From Pseudooceanicola atlanticus (GTDB lineage: Bacteria; Pseudomonadota; Alphaproteobacteria; Rhodobacterales; Rhodobacteraceae), in NCBI RefSeq assembly GCF_000768315.1, contig NZ_AQQX01000007.1, positions 86,158 through 150,157 on the forward strand: a stretch of DNA of 64,000 bases. Direction: 5' to 3'. Made by a program: the position numbers and the translations under genes. Positions 24,308 through 32,815 of this stretch are shown here, piece by piece (position 1 is the first letter of the stretch; every line of letters starts with the position of its first letter). The notes beneath the pieces were generated by a model, which ran no database searches, was not told the DNA's origin, and saw only the letters and a program-made list of their open reading frames with translations.

Positions 24308-25690
24308 ATGTCCACTGCCCCGACCGATTACACGCTGCCCGACATCCTGTACCAGCCATGGGAGGACGTCGAAGCGCTGCAGGATCGCCTGCTGAAGCAA
24401 ATGGTCGAGATCTGCTATGATCATCACCCGTACTATTCCCGCGTGATGAAGGAACTGGGGCTGACCCCCGCGGATATCCAGAACCGCGAGGACCTGAAGA
24501 AGCTGCCGGTCATCGGCAAGAAGGAATTCCTGGCAGAGCCGGAGAACTTTCGCCTCGATCCGGATGGGCTGCCGATGCAGGAGGCGACTCTCTGGAAGAT
24601 CATCTACACCACCGGCACGACGTCGGGCCGGCCTGCGCCCATCTTCGTCACCGCGCATGATTACTTCGCTTACCAGGACCTCTTCCGTACCCGCGGGAGC
24701 CTGCTGGGGATCAATGACACGGACATGATCGCCAACCTCTTCCCGATGACCAACTTCCCGCTTGGTGCGTTTTCCCGGGCACCGGACGAGGCGGCGGCCA
24801 TGGGCGCGTCGATCATGTTCGGCCTGACCGGCCGCGTCGACAGCCCTTACCCGGTGAACCGCAGCGTCGATGAAGCAGTCGAAGCCGTGGCGCGTCATGG
24901 GGCAACCGTGCTTTGGGGCGTAGCGGGATTCGTCCGGCGCGTATTGCTGCGCGCGATCGAGATGAAGTCCGACTTCACCAAGGTGCGCATGGTCGTCACC
25001 ACGGGCGAGGCATCTTCCCCAGCCATGCGTGAGGACCTGCGGACCCGGATGCGCAGCCTTGGTTGTGCCGACACGCTGATCGTGAACCGGTATGGCTCGA
25101 CCGAGCAGGGGGGCACGATGATCGAATGCCAGGACGGGTCGGGCTTCCACAGTTCGATGCCCGACCAGGTCTTCCACGAGATCGTGGATGACGAGACAGG
25201 CGAGCGGCTGGGCGATGGCGAGGCCGGAATGCTGGCCATCACCCATCTTAACCGCCGCGGCACCGTCTTCCTGCGGTACAAGATCGGGGACATGGGGGAA
25301 CTGGATCACAGCCCTTGCCCACATTGCGGCCGGACCACCGTGCGCCTTTCGTCGAAACCCGTGCGGACCGGCGACATCATCAAGATCAAGGGCGCGCTGG
25401 TGAACCTTGGCAACCTGAAGTCGGAACTCGACAAGGTCGACGGGCTCGAGGAATACCAGATCGTCGTGTCCTCCGAGGACCTGTCCGACCCGTTTTCGCC
25501 TGACGTGCTCAAAGTCCGTATCTCGGCCCGCGAAGGGTCGGTCGCCGAGATGCCGGACACCGTTTCGGGTATCGTCACAAAGCTGTCGAACCTGCGTCCG
25601 AAGATCGAGGAAGCCAAGCGGGACGAGATCTTCGATCCCACGACCATGGCAAAGCCCAAGCGTATCGTCGACGAGCGGAAACCGCGTTGA
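24308..25690 (+). CDS. Phenylacetate-CoA ligase-like protein
   Basis: A 460-aa AMP-forming ligase of the PaaK branch. The P-loop is YTTGTTSGRPAPIF near residue 100, YGSTEQG is near 260, and KIGDMGEL and KIKGALV occur in the C-terminal part. A zinc-like CPHCGR stretch near residue 338 is typical of PaaK relatives. It would convert an aryl or heteroaryl acid to the CoA thioester. It starts 28 bp after the tandem hydrolase gene and 4 bp before the crotonase gene. The acid activated is not known. Confidence 0.9.
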   Translation: MSTAPTDYTLPDILYQPWEDVEALQDRLLKQMVEICYDHHPYYSRVMKELGLTPADIQNREDLKKLPVIGKKEFLAEPENFRLDPDGLPMQEATLWKIIYTTGTTSGRPAPIFVTAHDYFAYQDLFRTRGSLLGINDTDMIANLFPMTNFPLGAFSRAPDEAAAMGASIMFGLTGRVDSPYPVNRSVDEAVEAVARHGATVLWGVAGFVRRVLLRAIEMKSDFTKVRMVVTTGEASSPAMREDLRTRMRSLGCADTLIVNRYGSTEQGGTMIECQDGSGFHSSMPDQVFHEIVDDETGERLGDGEAGMLAITHLNRRGTVFLRYKIGDMGELDHSPCPHCGRTTVRLSSKPVRTGDIIKIKGALVNLGNLKSELDKVDGLEEYQIVVSSEDLSDPFSPDVLKVRISAREGSVAEMPDTVSGIVTKLSNLRPKIEEAKRDEIFDPTTMAKPKRIVDERKPR

Positions 25691-25694
25691 TCCG

Positions 25695-26426
25695 ATGAGC
25701 GACCCGTTCTTTCTTGACCAGACCGGCCCGGTCGCGCGGATCACCATCGCGCGGCCAGAGCGGCGCAATGCGCTGACGCCCGCCGAATTGCACGGACTGG
25801 CTGATATCCTGGACCGTCTGGACCGGGATGAGGACGTGCGTGTCGTCGTCCTGACTGGGCAGGGGGAAAGGGCGTTCTGCGCAGGTCTGAACCTGAAGGC
25901 AGAGGAAGAAATCGCGGCGGAAATGTCGGGTTCGGGCCCGACCGGTTTAGGCGCGGTTCTGCGCCGTGCTCAGTCCATGTCGAAGCCGTTGATCGGGCGG
26001 ATCAATGGGGCCTGTGTTGCCGGCGGTGTCGGGCTTCTGTCTGCCTGCGATCTGGCCTTGGCCGGTGCGGATGCGGTCTTTGCCCTGCCGGAGGTCGAGG
26101 TCGAGGTCGGGCTCTATCCCTTCGTGGTAATCGAAGGACTGCGCGGGCGGGTCTCTGATGGGGTGCTCGCCGGGCTCGCAGGCACGGCGCGCAAGGTGAC
26201 TGCGGCGGAAGCGGTGACTTTGGGGCTGATTGCCCAGGCGGTTCCGCGGGATGAGCTGGACGCTGCGACAGAGCAGGTGGCGCAACGCACGCTGCAAATC
26301 CCGGACGGCCAGGCCAGTGCCCTGCGTACAGCCTATGCCCCGCACATGAAGGATTTCACGGCCCGGATCGACGCGGCAGAGACCCGGACCCGGGCCTATC
26401 GCCAGGCGAAACTGGCCCAAGGATGA
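25695..26426 (+). CDS. Enoyl-CoA hydratase/isomerase (crotonase) family
   Basis: A 243-aa crotonase. AFCAGLNLK (60-68) and the ACVAGGVGLLSACDL region (106-120) form the CoA oxyanion hole. Of the two catalytic glutamates of classical hydratases, the one at the position of Glu144 appears replaced (Gly114), while PEVEVEVG keeps the Glu133 equivalent to Glu164. This suggests an isomerase, hydrolase or decarboxylase variant rather than plain hydratase. It follows the PaaK-like ligase gene by 4 bp, so it likely acts on that enzyme's product. Confidence 0.88.
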   Translation: MSDPFFLDQTGPVARITIARPERRNALTPAELHGLADILDRLDRDEDVRVVVLTGQGERAFCAGLNLKAEEEIAAEMSGSGPTGLGAVLRRAQSMSKPLIGRINGACVAGGVGLLSACDLALAGADAVFALPEVEVEVGLYPFVVIEGLRGRVSDGVLAGLAGTARKVTAAEAVTLGLIAQAVPRDELDAATEQVAQRTLQIPDGQASALRTAYAPHMKDFTARIDAAETRTRAYRQAKLAQG

Positions 26427-26474
26427 AGCAAGAGACCAAGCGGAAGACGCTGGTCGGAAGGAAGAGAGAGTAAC

Positions 26475-27371
26475 GTGAGCGATTACAAGTTCGATGCCAG
26501 CAAGACGAAGGATGGCTATGGCGCCGTCGACATCGTCGTGAACTACTACACACCTGAAATCGTTGCCGAAGGGCGCATTCCCACGGACGACAATTTCCGC
26601 AACAAGGTGCGGATGAAGGATGACCCGCGCAACGGGACTACGGCCGAGCAATATATCGAGAAGATGGATCGCGCTGGTATCGAACGGTCGCTGCTGATTG
26701 CCACGCGGTGTGGTGACCGTCGGATGCAGGGATCGAAGGAAATTCCCTACGAATACATCTACGAGGCCTGCAAGAAGTACCCGCACCGGTTCTCGGGCCT
26801 AGCCGGGATCGACCCGACCCGTGGCATTGCCGGGCTGAAGGAACTGGACAAGGCCGTGCACGAATATGGGTTCGTCGGCGCGCACCTCTATCCGCACTGG
26901 TTCGGTCAGGCGCCTGATGCGGCGATCTACTATCCCTATTACGCTCGCTGCGCGGAGTTGGGGATCCCGATCATGATGCAGGTGGGGCACTGCCTCGTCT
27001 ATCAGAAGGATTTCCGACTGCCGAGCGTCGGTCGTCCGATCACGCTGGACCGCATCGCCATCGACTTCCCGGAGCTGACGATCATCGGCATCCACCTGGG
27101 CTATCCCTGGACGGAAGAGATGATTTCTGTCTGCACAAAGCATGAAAACGTCTACATGGCCGGCGATGCCTATGCGCCCAAGCATTGGGGGCAGAGCGCG
27201 ACCCACTACGCGAACACCTACGGGCAGGACAAGTTCATGTTCGGAACGGATTGGTGGGTGATTGACCCGGAACGCGCGGTGCAGGAGGTCGATGAGCTTG
27301 ATTTTCGTCCCGCTTCGCGCCGCAAGATCATGCGTGACAATGCGATGAAGGTGTTCAATCTGCCGGAATGA
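26475..27371 (+). CDS. Amidohydrolase_2-family protein lacking the N-terminal HxH
   Basis: A 298-aa TIM-barrel protein, GTG start at 26475 after GAAGAGAGAG. The family (ACMSD, 4-oxalomesaconate hydratase, resorcylate decarboxylases) normally begins DxHxH. Here the first strand reads VDIVVNYYTP, so both His are missing. Later ligands are kept: His in MQVGHCL, His in IIGIHLGYPW and Asp in FGTDWW. It may use one metal differently or work without metal. It ends the operon that begins at 22651. The family supports decarboxylation or hydrolysis of a dicarboxylate or aromatic acid. Confidence 0.85.
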   Translation: MSDYKFDASKTKDGYGAVDIVVNYYTPEIVAEGRIPTDDNFRNKVRMKDDPRNGTTAEQYIEKMDRAGIERSLLIATRCGDRRMQGSKEIPYEYIYEACKKYPHRFSGLAGIDPTRGIAGLKELDKAVHEYGFVGAHLYPHWFGQAPDAAIYYPYYARCAELGIPIMMQVGHCLVYQKDFRLPSVGRPITLDRIAIDFPELTIIGIHLGYPWTEEMISVCTKHENVYMAGDAYAPKHWGQSATHYANTYGQDKFMFGTDWWVIDPERAVQEVDELDFRPASRRKIMRDNAMKVFNLPE

Positions 27372-27425
27372 CACGGGTGGCGCTTTTTGGCGCCACGCGA
27401 CTTCCTGTTAACCGTCAGCACTGGT

Positions 27426-27434
27426 AAACTGTTG
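27426..27434. promoter_or_regulatory. Operator half-site before gntR
   Basis: AAACTGTTG matches the left half and centre of the repeated operator. The right half (GCCAATG) does not match. It lies 63 bp before the TTG start of the FCD-type GntR gene. A weak half-site at the regulator's own promoter would give mild autoregulation; this is inference. Confidence 0.4.
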
Positions 27435-27496
27435 GCCAATGAATGTGAGGGGCACGGAGAGCGGCCCGTATTCAAGACCTGCCAGGGGAGAGCAAG

Positions 27497-28180
27497 TTGA
27501 GCAATATCAAGCCGATCGTCGGTGCATCGCTGAGTTCCGAAGCCTTCGAGAAAGTCGTCGAGGCGATCACCTCGGGCGAGTTCGAGCTGGGGCAGCGTCT
27601 GTCCGAAGCCGAACTGGCCCGTCGCCTCGGCATCAGCCGGGGCCCCCTGCGCGAGGCGCTCGGCCGTTTAGAAGGCCGCCTTGTACGTCGAACGCCGCGC
27701 ATCGGTGTCCACGTGATCGAATTCTCCCGCGATGACCTTGAGGCCCTTTTCCTGACCCGTGAGGCGTTGGAGGGCATGGCCGCACGACTGGCCTGCGAAC
27801 GCATCAGCACGAAGGAGCTGAAAAACCTCAGCGCGCTTCTTGAGGATCACGCCAATCAGCCGGAGATCGCATCGGGCGAGAGCTATGCGCCGCGTACGCG
27901 CGACGAGGATTTCCATTTCTCGATTATCAGGGCGGCGGAATGCGACCGGATCGAACGGTTGCTGATGGACGAGATCTATTACCAGCTTCGAATCCAGCGG
28001 CGCAAATCTTCGTCCCAACCGGGGCGTGCCAAGGCGGCGTTGAAAGAGCATCAGCTGATTGTCGCCGCGCTGGAAAGCCGTGACCCGGACGAGGCGGAAA
28101 AGTCCATGCGCACCCATCTACGCAATGCCCGGATCAGTGCCATGTCCGCCTGGGAGGCAGACGAGGCCGAGGCGAGCTGA
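27497..28180 (+). CDS. GntR-family regulator, FadR/FCD subfamily
   Basis: A 227-aa regulator using a TTG start at 27497 preceded by CAGGGGAGAGCAAG. The N-terminal winged helix is at about 15-80, with LSEAELARRLGISRGPLREAL. The all-helical FCD domain follows; its DEDFHFSII, KEHQLIVAAL and MRTHL stretches supply the usual Asp/His metal site. FCD regulators typically bind a carboxylate and release an operator with dyad symmetry. It lies in the middle of the genes marked by the repeated operator and is the best candidate to bind it. Confidence 0.9.
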   Translation: MSNIKPIVGASLSSEAFEKVVEAITSGEFELGQRLSEAELARRLGISRGPLREALGRLEGRLVRRTPRIGVHVIEFSRDDLEALFLTREALEGMAARLACERISTKELKNLSALLEDHANQPEIASGESYAPRTRDEDFHFSIIRAAECDRIERLLMDEIYYQLRIQRRKSSSQPGRAKAALKEHQLIVAALESRDPDEAEKSMRTHLRNARISAMSAWEADEAEAS

Positions 28181-28200
28181 ACCTCCCAACTGCCTGCCTG

Positions 28201-28236
28201 AAAACTGTTGACAGTTTTGCCTTGGGTGGCTTGAAT
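28201..28236 (+). promoter_or_regulatory. Operator copy 3 and promoter of the cysteine hydrolase gene
   Basis: AAAACTGTTGACAGTTTT (28201-28218) is a perfect 8+2+8 palindrome. Its core TTGACA (28208-28213) is followed after 17 nt by TTGAAT (28231-28236), a plausible sigma-70 -35/-10 pair. Regulator binding would therefore block the promoter. The start codon is at 28291. Confidence 0.8.
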
Positions 28237-28290
28237 GCCACCCAAGGCGCGGGTTTGTCGCGCGGTATCACGTGAAGGAAAGGGCTCTCC

Positions 28291-28977
28291 ATGGCTGGTG
28301 AAATCTGGGACAACGTCATCCCCGACGAGGAAAAGAAGGCCTATGAGGCTGCGGGCTTCGGCGAGGCCTCGGGTATGGGATCGAATCCGGCCCTTCTGAT
28401 CATCGACGTGCAGTACCGTACCGTCGGGACGGAGCCCAAACCGTTCTGGGAGTCGATCAAGGAATTTCCAACCTCCTGCGGCGATGTGGGCTGGAACGCT
28501 GTGGCGAACATCAAGAAGCTGCTGGGCACCTTCCGGGAAAACGACTGGCCGGTGATCTATCCCTATGTGGCACCGAAGGAATCCTTCGATACCGGCCGAC
28601 TTGCGGCGAAAGTTCCGGCGCTGATGGGCGTGTCGGCCAAGGGTTATGAATTCGTGCCGGATTGCGCCCCGCAGGACGGTGATATCCTTCTGCCCAAGCG
28701 CCACCCGAGCGCCTTTTTCGGCACGCCGCTGGTCAGCTACCTGGTAGAGCGTGGCATCGACACGCTGGTGGTGACCGGTTGCACGACCAGCGGCTGTGTC
28801 CGAGGCAGTGTCGTCGACGGTTTCGCCTACAATTATCGCTGCGTCGTTCCTCAGGATGCGGTCTATGACAGGTCCGAGACCTCGCACCTGGTCAACCTGT
28901 TCGACATGAACGCGAAATACGCGGACGTCATGCCGACTGACGAGGTTGTGAAGGGGCTCTCGGCCATCAAGAGCTGA
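28291..28977 (+). CDS. Cysteine hydrolase (isochorismatase/N-carbamoylsarcosine amidase family)
   Basis: A 228-aa hydrolase with the full Cys-Asp-Lys set: Asp39 in LLIIDVQYR, Lys136 in LLPKRHPSAF, and Cys169 in CTTSGCVRGSVVDGF. Closest in pattern to N-carbamoylsarcosine amidohydrolase and maleamate amidase, enzymes that release ammonia from a carbamoyl or amide group. It has its own promoter with the regulon operator and a terminator after it. With the hydantoinase at 20216 it could complete opening of a cyclic amide. Its paralogue at 38048 lacks the Cys. Confidence 0.9.
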   Translation: MAGEIWDNVIPDEEKKAYEAAGFGEASGMGSNPALLIIDVQYRTVGTEPKPFWESIKEFPTSCGDVGWNAVANIKKLLGTFRENDWPVIYPYVAPKESFDTGRLAAKVPALMGVSAKGYEFVPDCAPQDGDILLPKRHPSAFFGTPLVSYLVERGIDTLVVTGCTTSGCVRGSVVDGFAYNYRCVVPQDAVYDRSETSHLVNLFDMNAKYADVMPTDEVVKGLSAIKS

Positions 28978-29014
28978 CGCCTTGGCGCCGGTCTCGGCGC
29001 ATGGAGGCATGAAA

Positions 29015-29044
29015 AAAGGCCCGGTGGGACGCCACCGGGCCTTT
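29015..29044. terminator. Bidirectional Rho-independent terminator
   Basis: AAAGGCCCGGTGG (29015-29027) and CCACCGGGCCTTT (29032-29044) form a perfect 13-bp stem with a GACG loop. It lies between the convergent cysteine hydrolase gene (stop 28977) and aldehyde dehydrogenase gene (stop 29062). Confidence 0.9.
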
Positions 29045-29061
29045 CGCGTTTCCGGCCTGGC

Positions 29062-30564
29062 TCAGAGGGGCGCCGCGACCGTCTTGGTTTCCAGGTAGGC
29101 GTTGAAAACATCCTCGCCTTTCTCCCGACCCCAGCCGGATTGGCGGAATCCGCCGAAGGGCAGGGCGCTGTCGCCTACGAAATGCCGGTTGATCCCGATG
29201 GTCCCGGCACGCAGGCGGGCGGCCATCTTGTGGGCATGGCTCACATCGCGGGTAAAGATGCTGGCCGCGAGGCCATAGGCGCTGTCGTTCGCCTGTTTGG
29301 CGATCGAGTCCAGGTCGTCGTCGTTGAAGCGCAGAACGGACAGGACCGGGCCGAATACCTCATCGCGGGCAATGGTCGAGTCTTGTACGAGGTCGGCCAG
29401 AACGGTCGGGCGGTAGAAATAGCCGTCGCCCTCGATCCCTTCGCCGCCGGTTACCACGGACGCGCCTTCGCGGATCGCCGTTTCGGTCATGCGCGCCACG
29501 CGTTCGCGGTGATCAGAGGTGATGAGCGGGCCCATCTGCGTCTCTGCGTCGAAGCCGTAGCCGACTTTCAAAGCGTCAGCTGCCGATGCGACACCGTCCA
29601 CGACTTTGTCGAAGACCTTTTCGTGCACATACATCCGCGATCCGGCAGTACAAATCTGACCTGCACCAGAGAAGATCCCGGCCGACAAGGCGGGCAACGC
29701 GATGTCCAGATCGGCATCAGGCAGGACGATCATCGGGCTCTTGCCGCCAAGTTCCAGCGTCACCCTTTTCAGGTTGCTGTCCGCTGCTGCCTTGGCGATG
29801 GCCCGGCCGACGCCGGTGGAGCCGGTGAAGGCAATCTTGTCGATGTCTGGGTGGGAGGACATGGCCGCGCCGACCTCCGCCCCGCCCAGAACGACGTTGA
29901 AGACGCCTTCGGGGATCCCCGCCTCGAGCGCGAGTTCAGCGAGGAAGAGCGCTGTCAGAGGTGTCTGCTCGGCCGGTTTCAGGACGATGGTACAGCCTGC
30001 GGCCAAGGCCGGGGCGACCTTCCAGATGGCCATCATCAGCGGCCCGTTCCACGGGACGATCTGCGCCACGACGCCAACCGGATCGCGTAGGGTATAGGCG
30101 TGCCATTCGCCGGGCGAGGATACGGGCACCGTCTTGCCCGTCAGCTTGGTCGGCCAGCCAGCCATGTAGCGCAGCATGTCCACCGAACCGGCCACGTGGG
30201 CCATGCGGATGGCGCCGATCGGCAGGCCGATATTAAGCGTTTCGAGTTCGGTGAAGGTCTCGGAATGCTGTTCCAGAAGGTCAGCGAATTTCCAGATGAC
30301 CTTGGTGCGCTCGTTGGGCTTCATGTTGCGCCAGGGGCCTGCCTCGAAGGCGGTACGGGCGGCGGCGACCGCAGCGTCGACATCGGCGGCGCTGCCCTGC
30401 GGAACTTCGGCCACGGTGGTGCCGCGGCCCGGGTCCCGGACGGTCGTCGATGCGCCGGAGGTGCCTGGCGTCATCTTGCCGCCGACGAAGTGGCCGAGGC
30501 TGCGCTTCAGAAAGGCCCGGGTATCGTCACCCAGGCTGGGCGACGGGGGTGTCGCGATATTCAT
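29062..30564 (-). CDS. NAD(P)-dependent aldehyde dehydrogenase
   Basis: A 500-aa ALDH of usual length. The catalytic Glu is in VTLELGGKSP and the nucleophile Cys in GAGQICTAGSR; the cofactor motif is FTGSTGVGRAIA. It would oxidise an aldehyde to the acid. It starts 10 bp after the alcohol dehydrogenase gene in the same operon, so the two probably carry out alcohol to aldehyde to acid. The shared operator at 31781 places this pair in the large regulon. Confidence 0.93.
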   Translation of the reverse strand: MNIATPPSPSLGDDTRAFLKRSLGHFVGGKMTPGTSGASTTVRDPGRGTTVAEVPQGSAADVDAAVAAARTAFEAGPWRNMKPNERTKVIWKFADLLEQHSETFTELETLNIGLPIGAIRMAHVAGSVDMLRYMAGWPTKLTGKTVPVSSPGEWHAYTLRDPVGVVAQIVPWNGPLMMAIWKVAPALAAGCTIVLKPAEQTPLTALFLAELALEAGIPEGVFNVVLGGAEVGAAMSSHPDIDKIAFTGSTGVGRAIAKAAADSNLKRVTLELGGKSPMIVLPDADLDIALPALSAGIFSGAGQICTAGSRMYVHEKVFDKVVDGVASAADALKVGYGFDAETQMGPLITSDHRERVARMTETAIREGASVVTGGEGIEGDGYFYRPTVLADLVQDSTIARDEVFGPVLSVLRFNDDDLDSIAKQANDSAYGLAASIFTRDVSHAHKMAARLRAGTIGINRHFVGDSALPFGGFRQSGWGREKGEDVFNAYLETKTVAAPL

Positions 30565-30574
30565 TGGGGTCTCC

Positions 30575-31660
30575 TTACAGGCGGAAATCGATCAGCTGAC
30601 GCACTGGTGCGCCGCTTTTCAGGTTTGCGAAGGCTTCGTTGATCTCGGACAGGTCGATCCGGCTAGAGATCAGGTGGTCGAGGTCGAGGCGCCCCTGTTG
30701 GTAGAAGTTCAGCAGGTTCGGAATATCGACGCGGAACCGGTTGGACCCCATGGAAGAACCTTGTATTTTCCGGTCCTTGATGAAGAACGACGCCTCAAGC
30801 TCAAGCTTCTCTCCGGGTTTGAACATGCCGAGGATCGTTGCGGTCCCGCCCATACGGAGCATCGCGAAGGCCTGTTCGGCCGTGGGCTTGAGGCCAAGCG
30901 CCTCGAAGGAATATTGCACCCCGCCATCAGTCATCTCGATCACCTTGGCGACCGGGTCTTCCTTGCCAGCATTGATGACATCCGTAGCGCCGAGCGTCTT
31001 GGCAAGCTCAAGCTTGCTGTCCAGCATGTCGACAGCGATGATCCGGCCAGCGCCTGCGATCCGGGCGCCGCTGATGACCGACAGCCCCACGCCGCCACAA
31101 CCGATCACGACAACTGTCGCGCCGGGTTCGACCTCGGCCGCGTGGATGACCGCACCAACACCCGTCAACACGCCGCAACCGACCAAAGCCGCGCGGTCCA
31201 GCGGGATTTCCGGGTCGATCTTCACCACGGCGTTCTCGTGTACCAGCATCTGCTCGGCAAAGGCCGACAGGCTGGAGGATTGGTGCAGCACCTCGCCGTT
31301 CAGCGAATAGCGGCGGGCAGCGCCCCAGGGCAGCTTGATATCCGTCGACTCGCAGAGGTTCGGGTGGCCGGTGACGCATTGCGAACAGGTACCGCAGAAT
31401 ACGGAAAGACAGCCGACGACATGATCGCCGGGTTTGACGTAGGTAACGTCTTCGCCAACCGCTTCGACGATGCCCGAGGCCTCGTGGCCAGGGATGTAGG
31501 GCAGGGGATGCGGGTAGGTGCCGTCGTGAATATGCAGGTCTGAATGACAGATGCCGGCATAGGCCGTGTTAACAAGAACCTCCCGGTTTTTCGGTTTGAA
31601 GACGGTGACATCCTCGATGGTGATCGGGTCTCCGTGCTTCCAGACAACGGCTGCTTTCAT
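30575..31660 (-). CDS. Zinc-dependent alcohol dehydrogenase (MDR family)
   Basis: A 361-aa enzyme starting MKAAVVWKHG at 31660 after AAGGAAACAAG; an upstream in-frame Met at 31741 lacks a ribosome site. Catalytic zinc ligands are in AGICHSDLHIHDG and PGHEASG. The structural zinc loop is CGTCSQCVTGHPNLC, and VIGCGGVGLSV binds NAD. Overall like class III-type or mycothiol/aryl-alcohol dehydrogenases. It is the first gene of the ADH-ALDH operon, divergent from the ABC transporter operon and sharing its operator. Confidence 0.92.
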   Translation of the reverse strand: MKAAVVWKHGDPITIEDVTVFKPKNREVLVNTAYAGICHSDLHIHDGTYPHPLPYIPGHEASGIVEAVGEDVTYVKPGDHVVGCLSVFCGTCSQCVTGHPNLCESTDIKLPWGAARRYSLNGEVLHQSSSLSAFAEQMLVHENAVVKIDPEIPLDRAALVGCGVLTGVGAVIHAAEVEPGATVVVIGCGGVGLSVISGARIAGAGRIIAVDMLDSKLELAKTLGATDVINAGKEDPVAKVIEMTDGGVQYSFEALGLKPTAEQAFAMLRMGGTATILGMFKPGEKLELEASFFIKDRKIQGSSMGSNRFRVDIPNLLNFYQQGRLDLDHLISSRIDLSEINEAFANLKSGAPVRQLIDFRL

Positions 31661-31780
31661 CTTGTTTCCTTCGATTGGTTGACGCTTCGAACCCACGACG
31701 CGCGGCGTCGCTTGGCCGGTAGCGACTAGGTTTTGAGCCATATCGCTTGAAACGAAGCCTAGAGTGCGATGCTCGGTATG

Positions 31781-31799
31781 TCTACTGTTGACAGTTTGC
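31781..31799. promoter_or_regulatory. Operator copy 4 between ADH and ABC operons
   Basis: TCTACTGTTGACAGTTTGC matches the repeated palindrome with a full right half and a partial left half. TTGACA at 31788-31793 is followed 17 nt later by TAGCCT (31811-31816), a weak -10. It serves the divergent pair of operons starting at 31660 and 31898. Confidence 0.75.
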
Positions 31800-31897
31800 G
31801 AGGTGCTTTCTAGCCTCGACCCATATCAAGTTCTGCCCAAGCTATGGTCACACCCGGGATCGGGGCGGGAAAAACAAGACAATGGGGATGGGGGTGC

Positions 31898-32815
31898 ATG
31901 GCACGTTTCCTGCTCAAACGCATATTGCAATCGGTGCTCACCGTGTTCGGGGTGATCACGGCGGCCTTCTTTCTGGTCAGGCTTGCCGGTGATCCGGCGG
32001 TTCTCTTGCTGCCAATCGAAGCGTCGGCCGAAGATATCGAACGGATCCGGGCCGCCCTGGGTCTGGATCAGCCGCTGATCGTTCAATACATCCGGTTCCT
32101 CGGGGACGCCGTTCGAGGCGACTTCGGGGATAGCCTGCGGCAGGGCACATCAGCCATGGCGTTGGTGCTGGAACGTGTTCCGGCAACGCTGGAACTGGCG
32201 CTGACGTCGTTCTTCGTCGGGATCGGACTGGCCTTCGTGCTGGGGATCCTGATGCGGATGACGCGGGTGCGATGGCTGCGGGAGCTGATCACCTGGATCG
32301 CACTTGGCCGCCAGGCGATCCCGCTGTTTTCGTTCGGTCTGTTGCTGATCCTGATCTTCTCGATCTGGCTGAAATGGCTGCCGACCTTCGGGCGCGGCAC
32401 GTGGCAACATCTGGTGCTCCCTGCGCTGACCCTCGGGACTTACGAGCTTGCGCTGTACCTGCGGCTCTTCAATGCTTCGCTCGCGTCCGAACAGCGGCTG
32501 GACTACGTACGCACCGCCTACGCCAAGGGGCAGGGACATCTGAAAGTTCTCCTGCGCCACATGCTGCCGAACGCGCTTCTGCCGCTTGTCACCGTGGCCG
32601 GCATCAACCTCGGCCTGTTGTTGGGCGGGACAGTTGTGACGGAAACCGTCTTCAGCTGGCCAGGCGTTGGTCGTCTGATCGTGCAATCGGTCAGCCAGCG
32701 TGACTTCCCCGTGATCCTGGCCGGGACGTTCCTGATCTCGGTGATGTTCGTGATAATCAATCTGCTGGTCGATATCCTTTACGGGTTCCTCGATCCGCGT
32801 GTGAGGATGACCTGA
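31898..32815 (+). CDS. ABC transporter permease (DppB/OppB family)
   Basis: A 305-aa inner-membrane permease starting at MARFLLKRILQS (31898); the N-terminal helix and the large periplasmic loop after it are typical of DppB. The EAA-type cytoplasmic loop reads YVRTAYAKGQGHLKVLLRHMLPNAL near residues 205-230. It pairs with the next permease and the fused ATPase. There is no binding-protein gene in this operon; the one at 15757 carries the same operator and is the likely partner. Confidence 0.91.
   Translation: MARFLLKRILQSVLTVFGVITAAFFLVRLAGDPAVLLLPIEASAEDIERIRAALGLDQPLIVQYIRFLGDAVRGDFGDSLRQGTSAMALVLERVPATLELALTSFFVGIGLAFVLGILMRMTRVRWLRELITWIALGRQAIPLFSFGLLLILIFSIWLKWLPTFGRGTWQHLVLPALTLGTYELALYLRLFNASLASEQRLDYVRTAYAKGQGHLKVLLRHMLPNALLPLVTVAGINLGLLLGGTVVTETVFSWPGVGRLIVQSVSQRDFPVILAGTFLISVMFVIINLLVDILYGFLDPRVRMT

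Noticed and set aside
27373..27400. TTTTTGGCGCCA stretch after the amidohydrolase gene as a terminator
   Set aside because: The stem TGGCGC/GCGCCA is short and overlaps itself with no T-run on the correct side, so it is not convincing.
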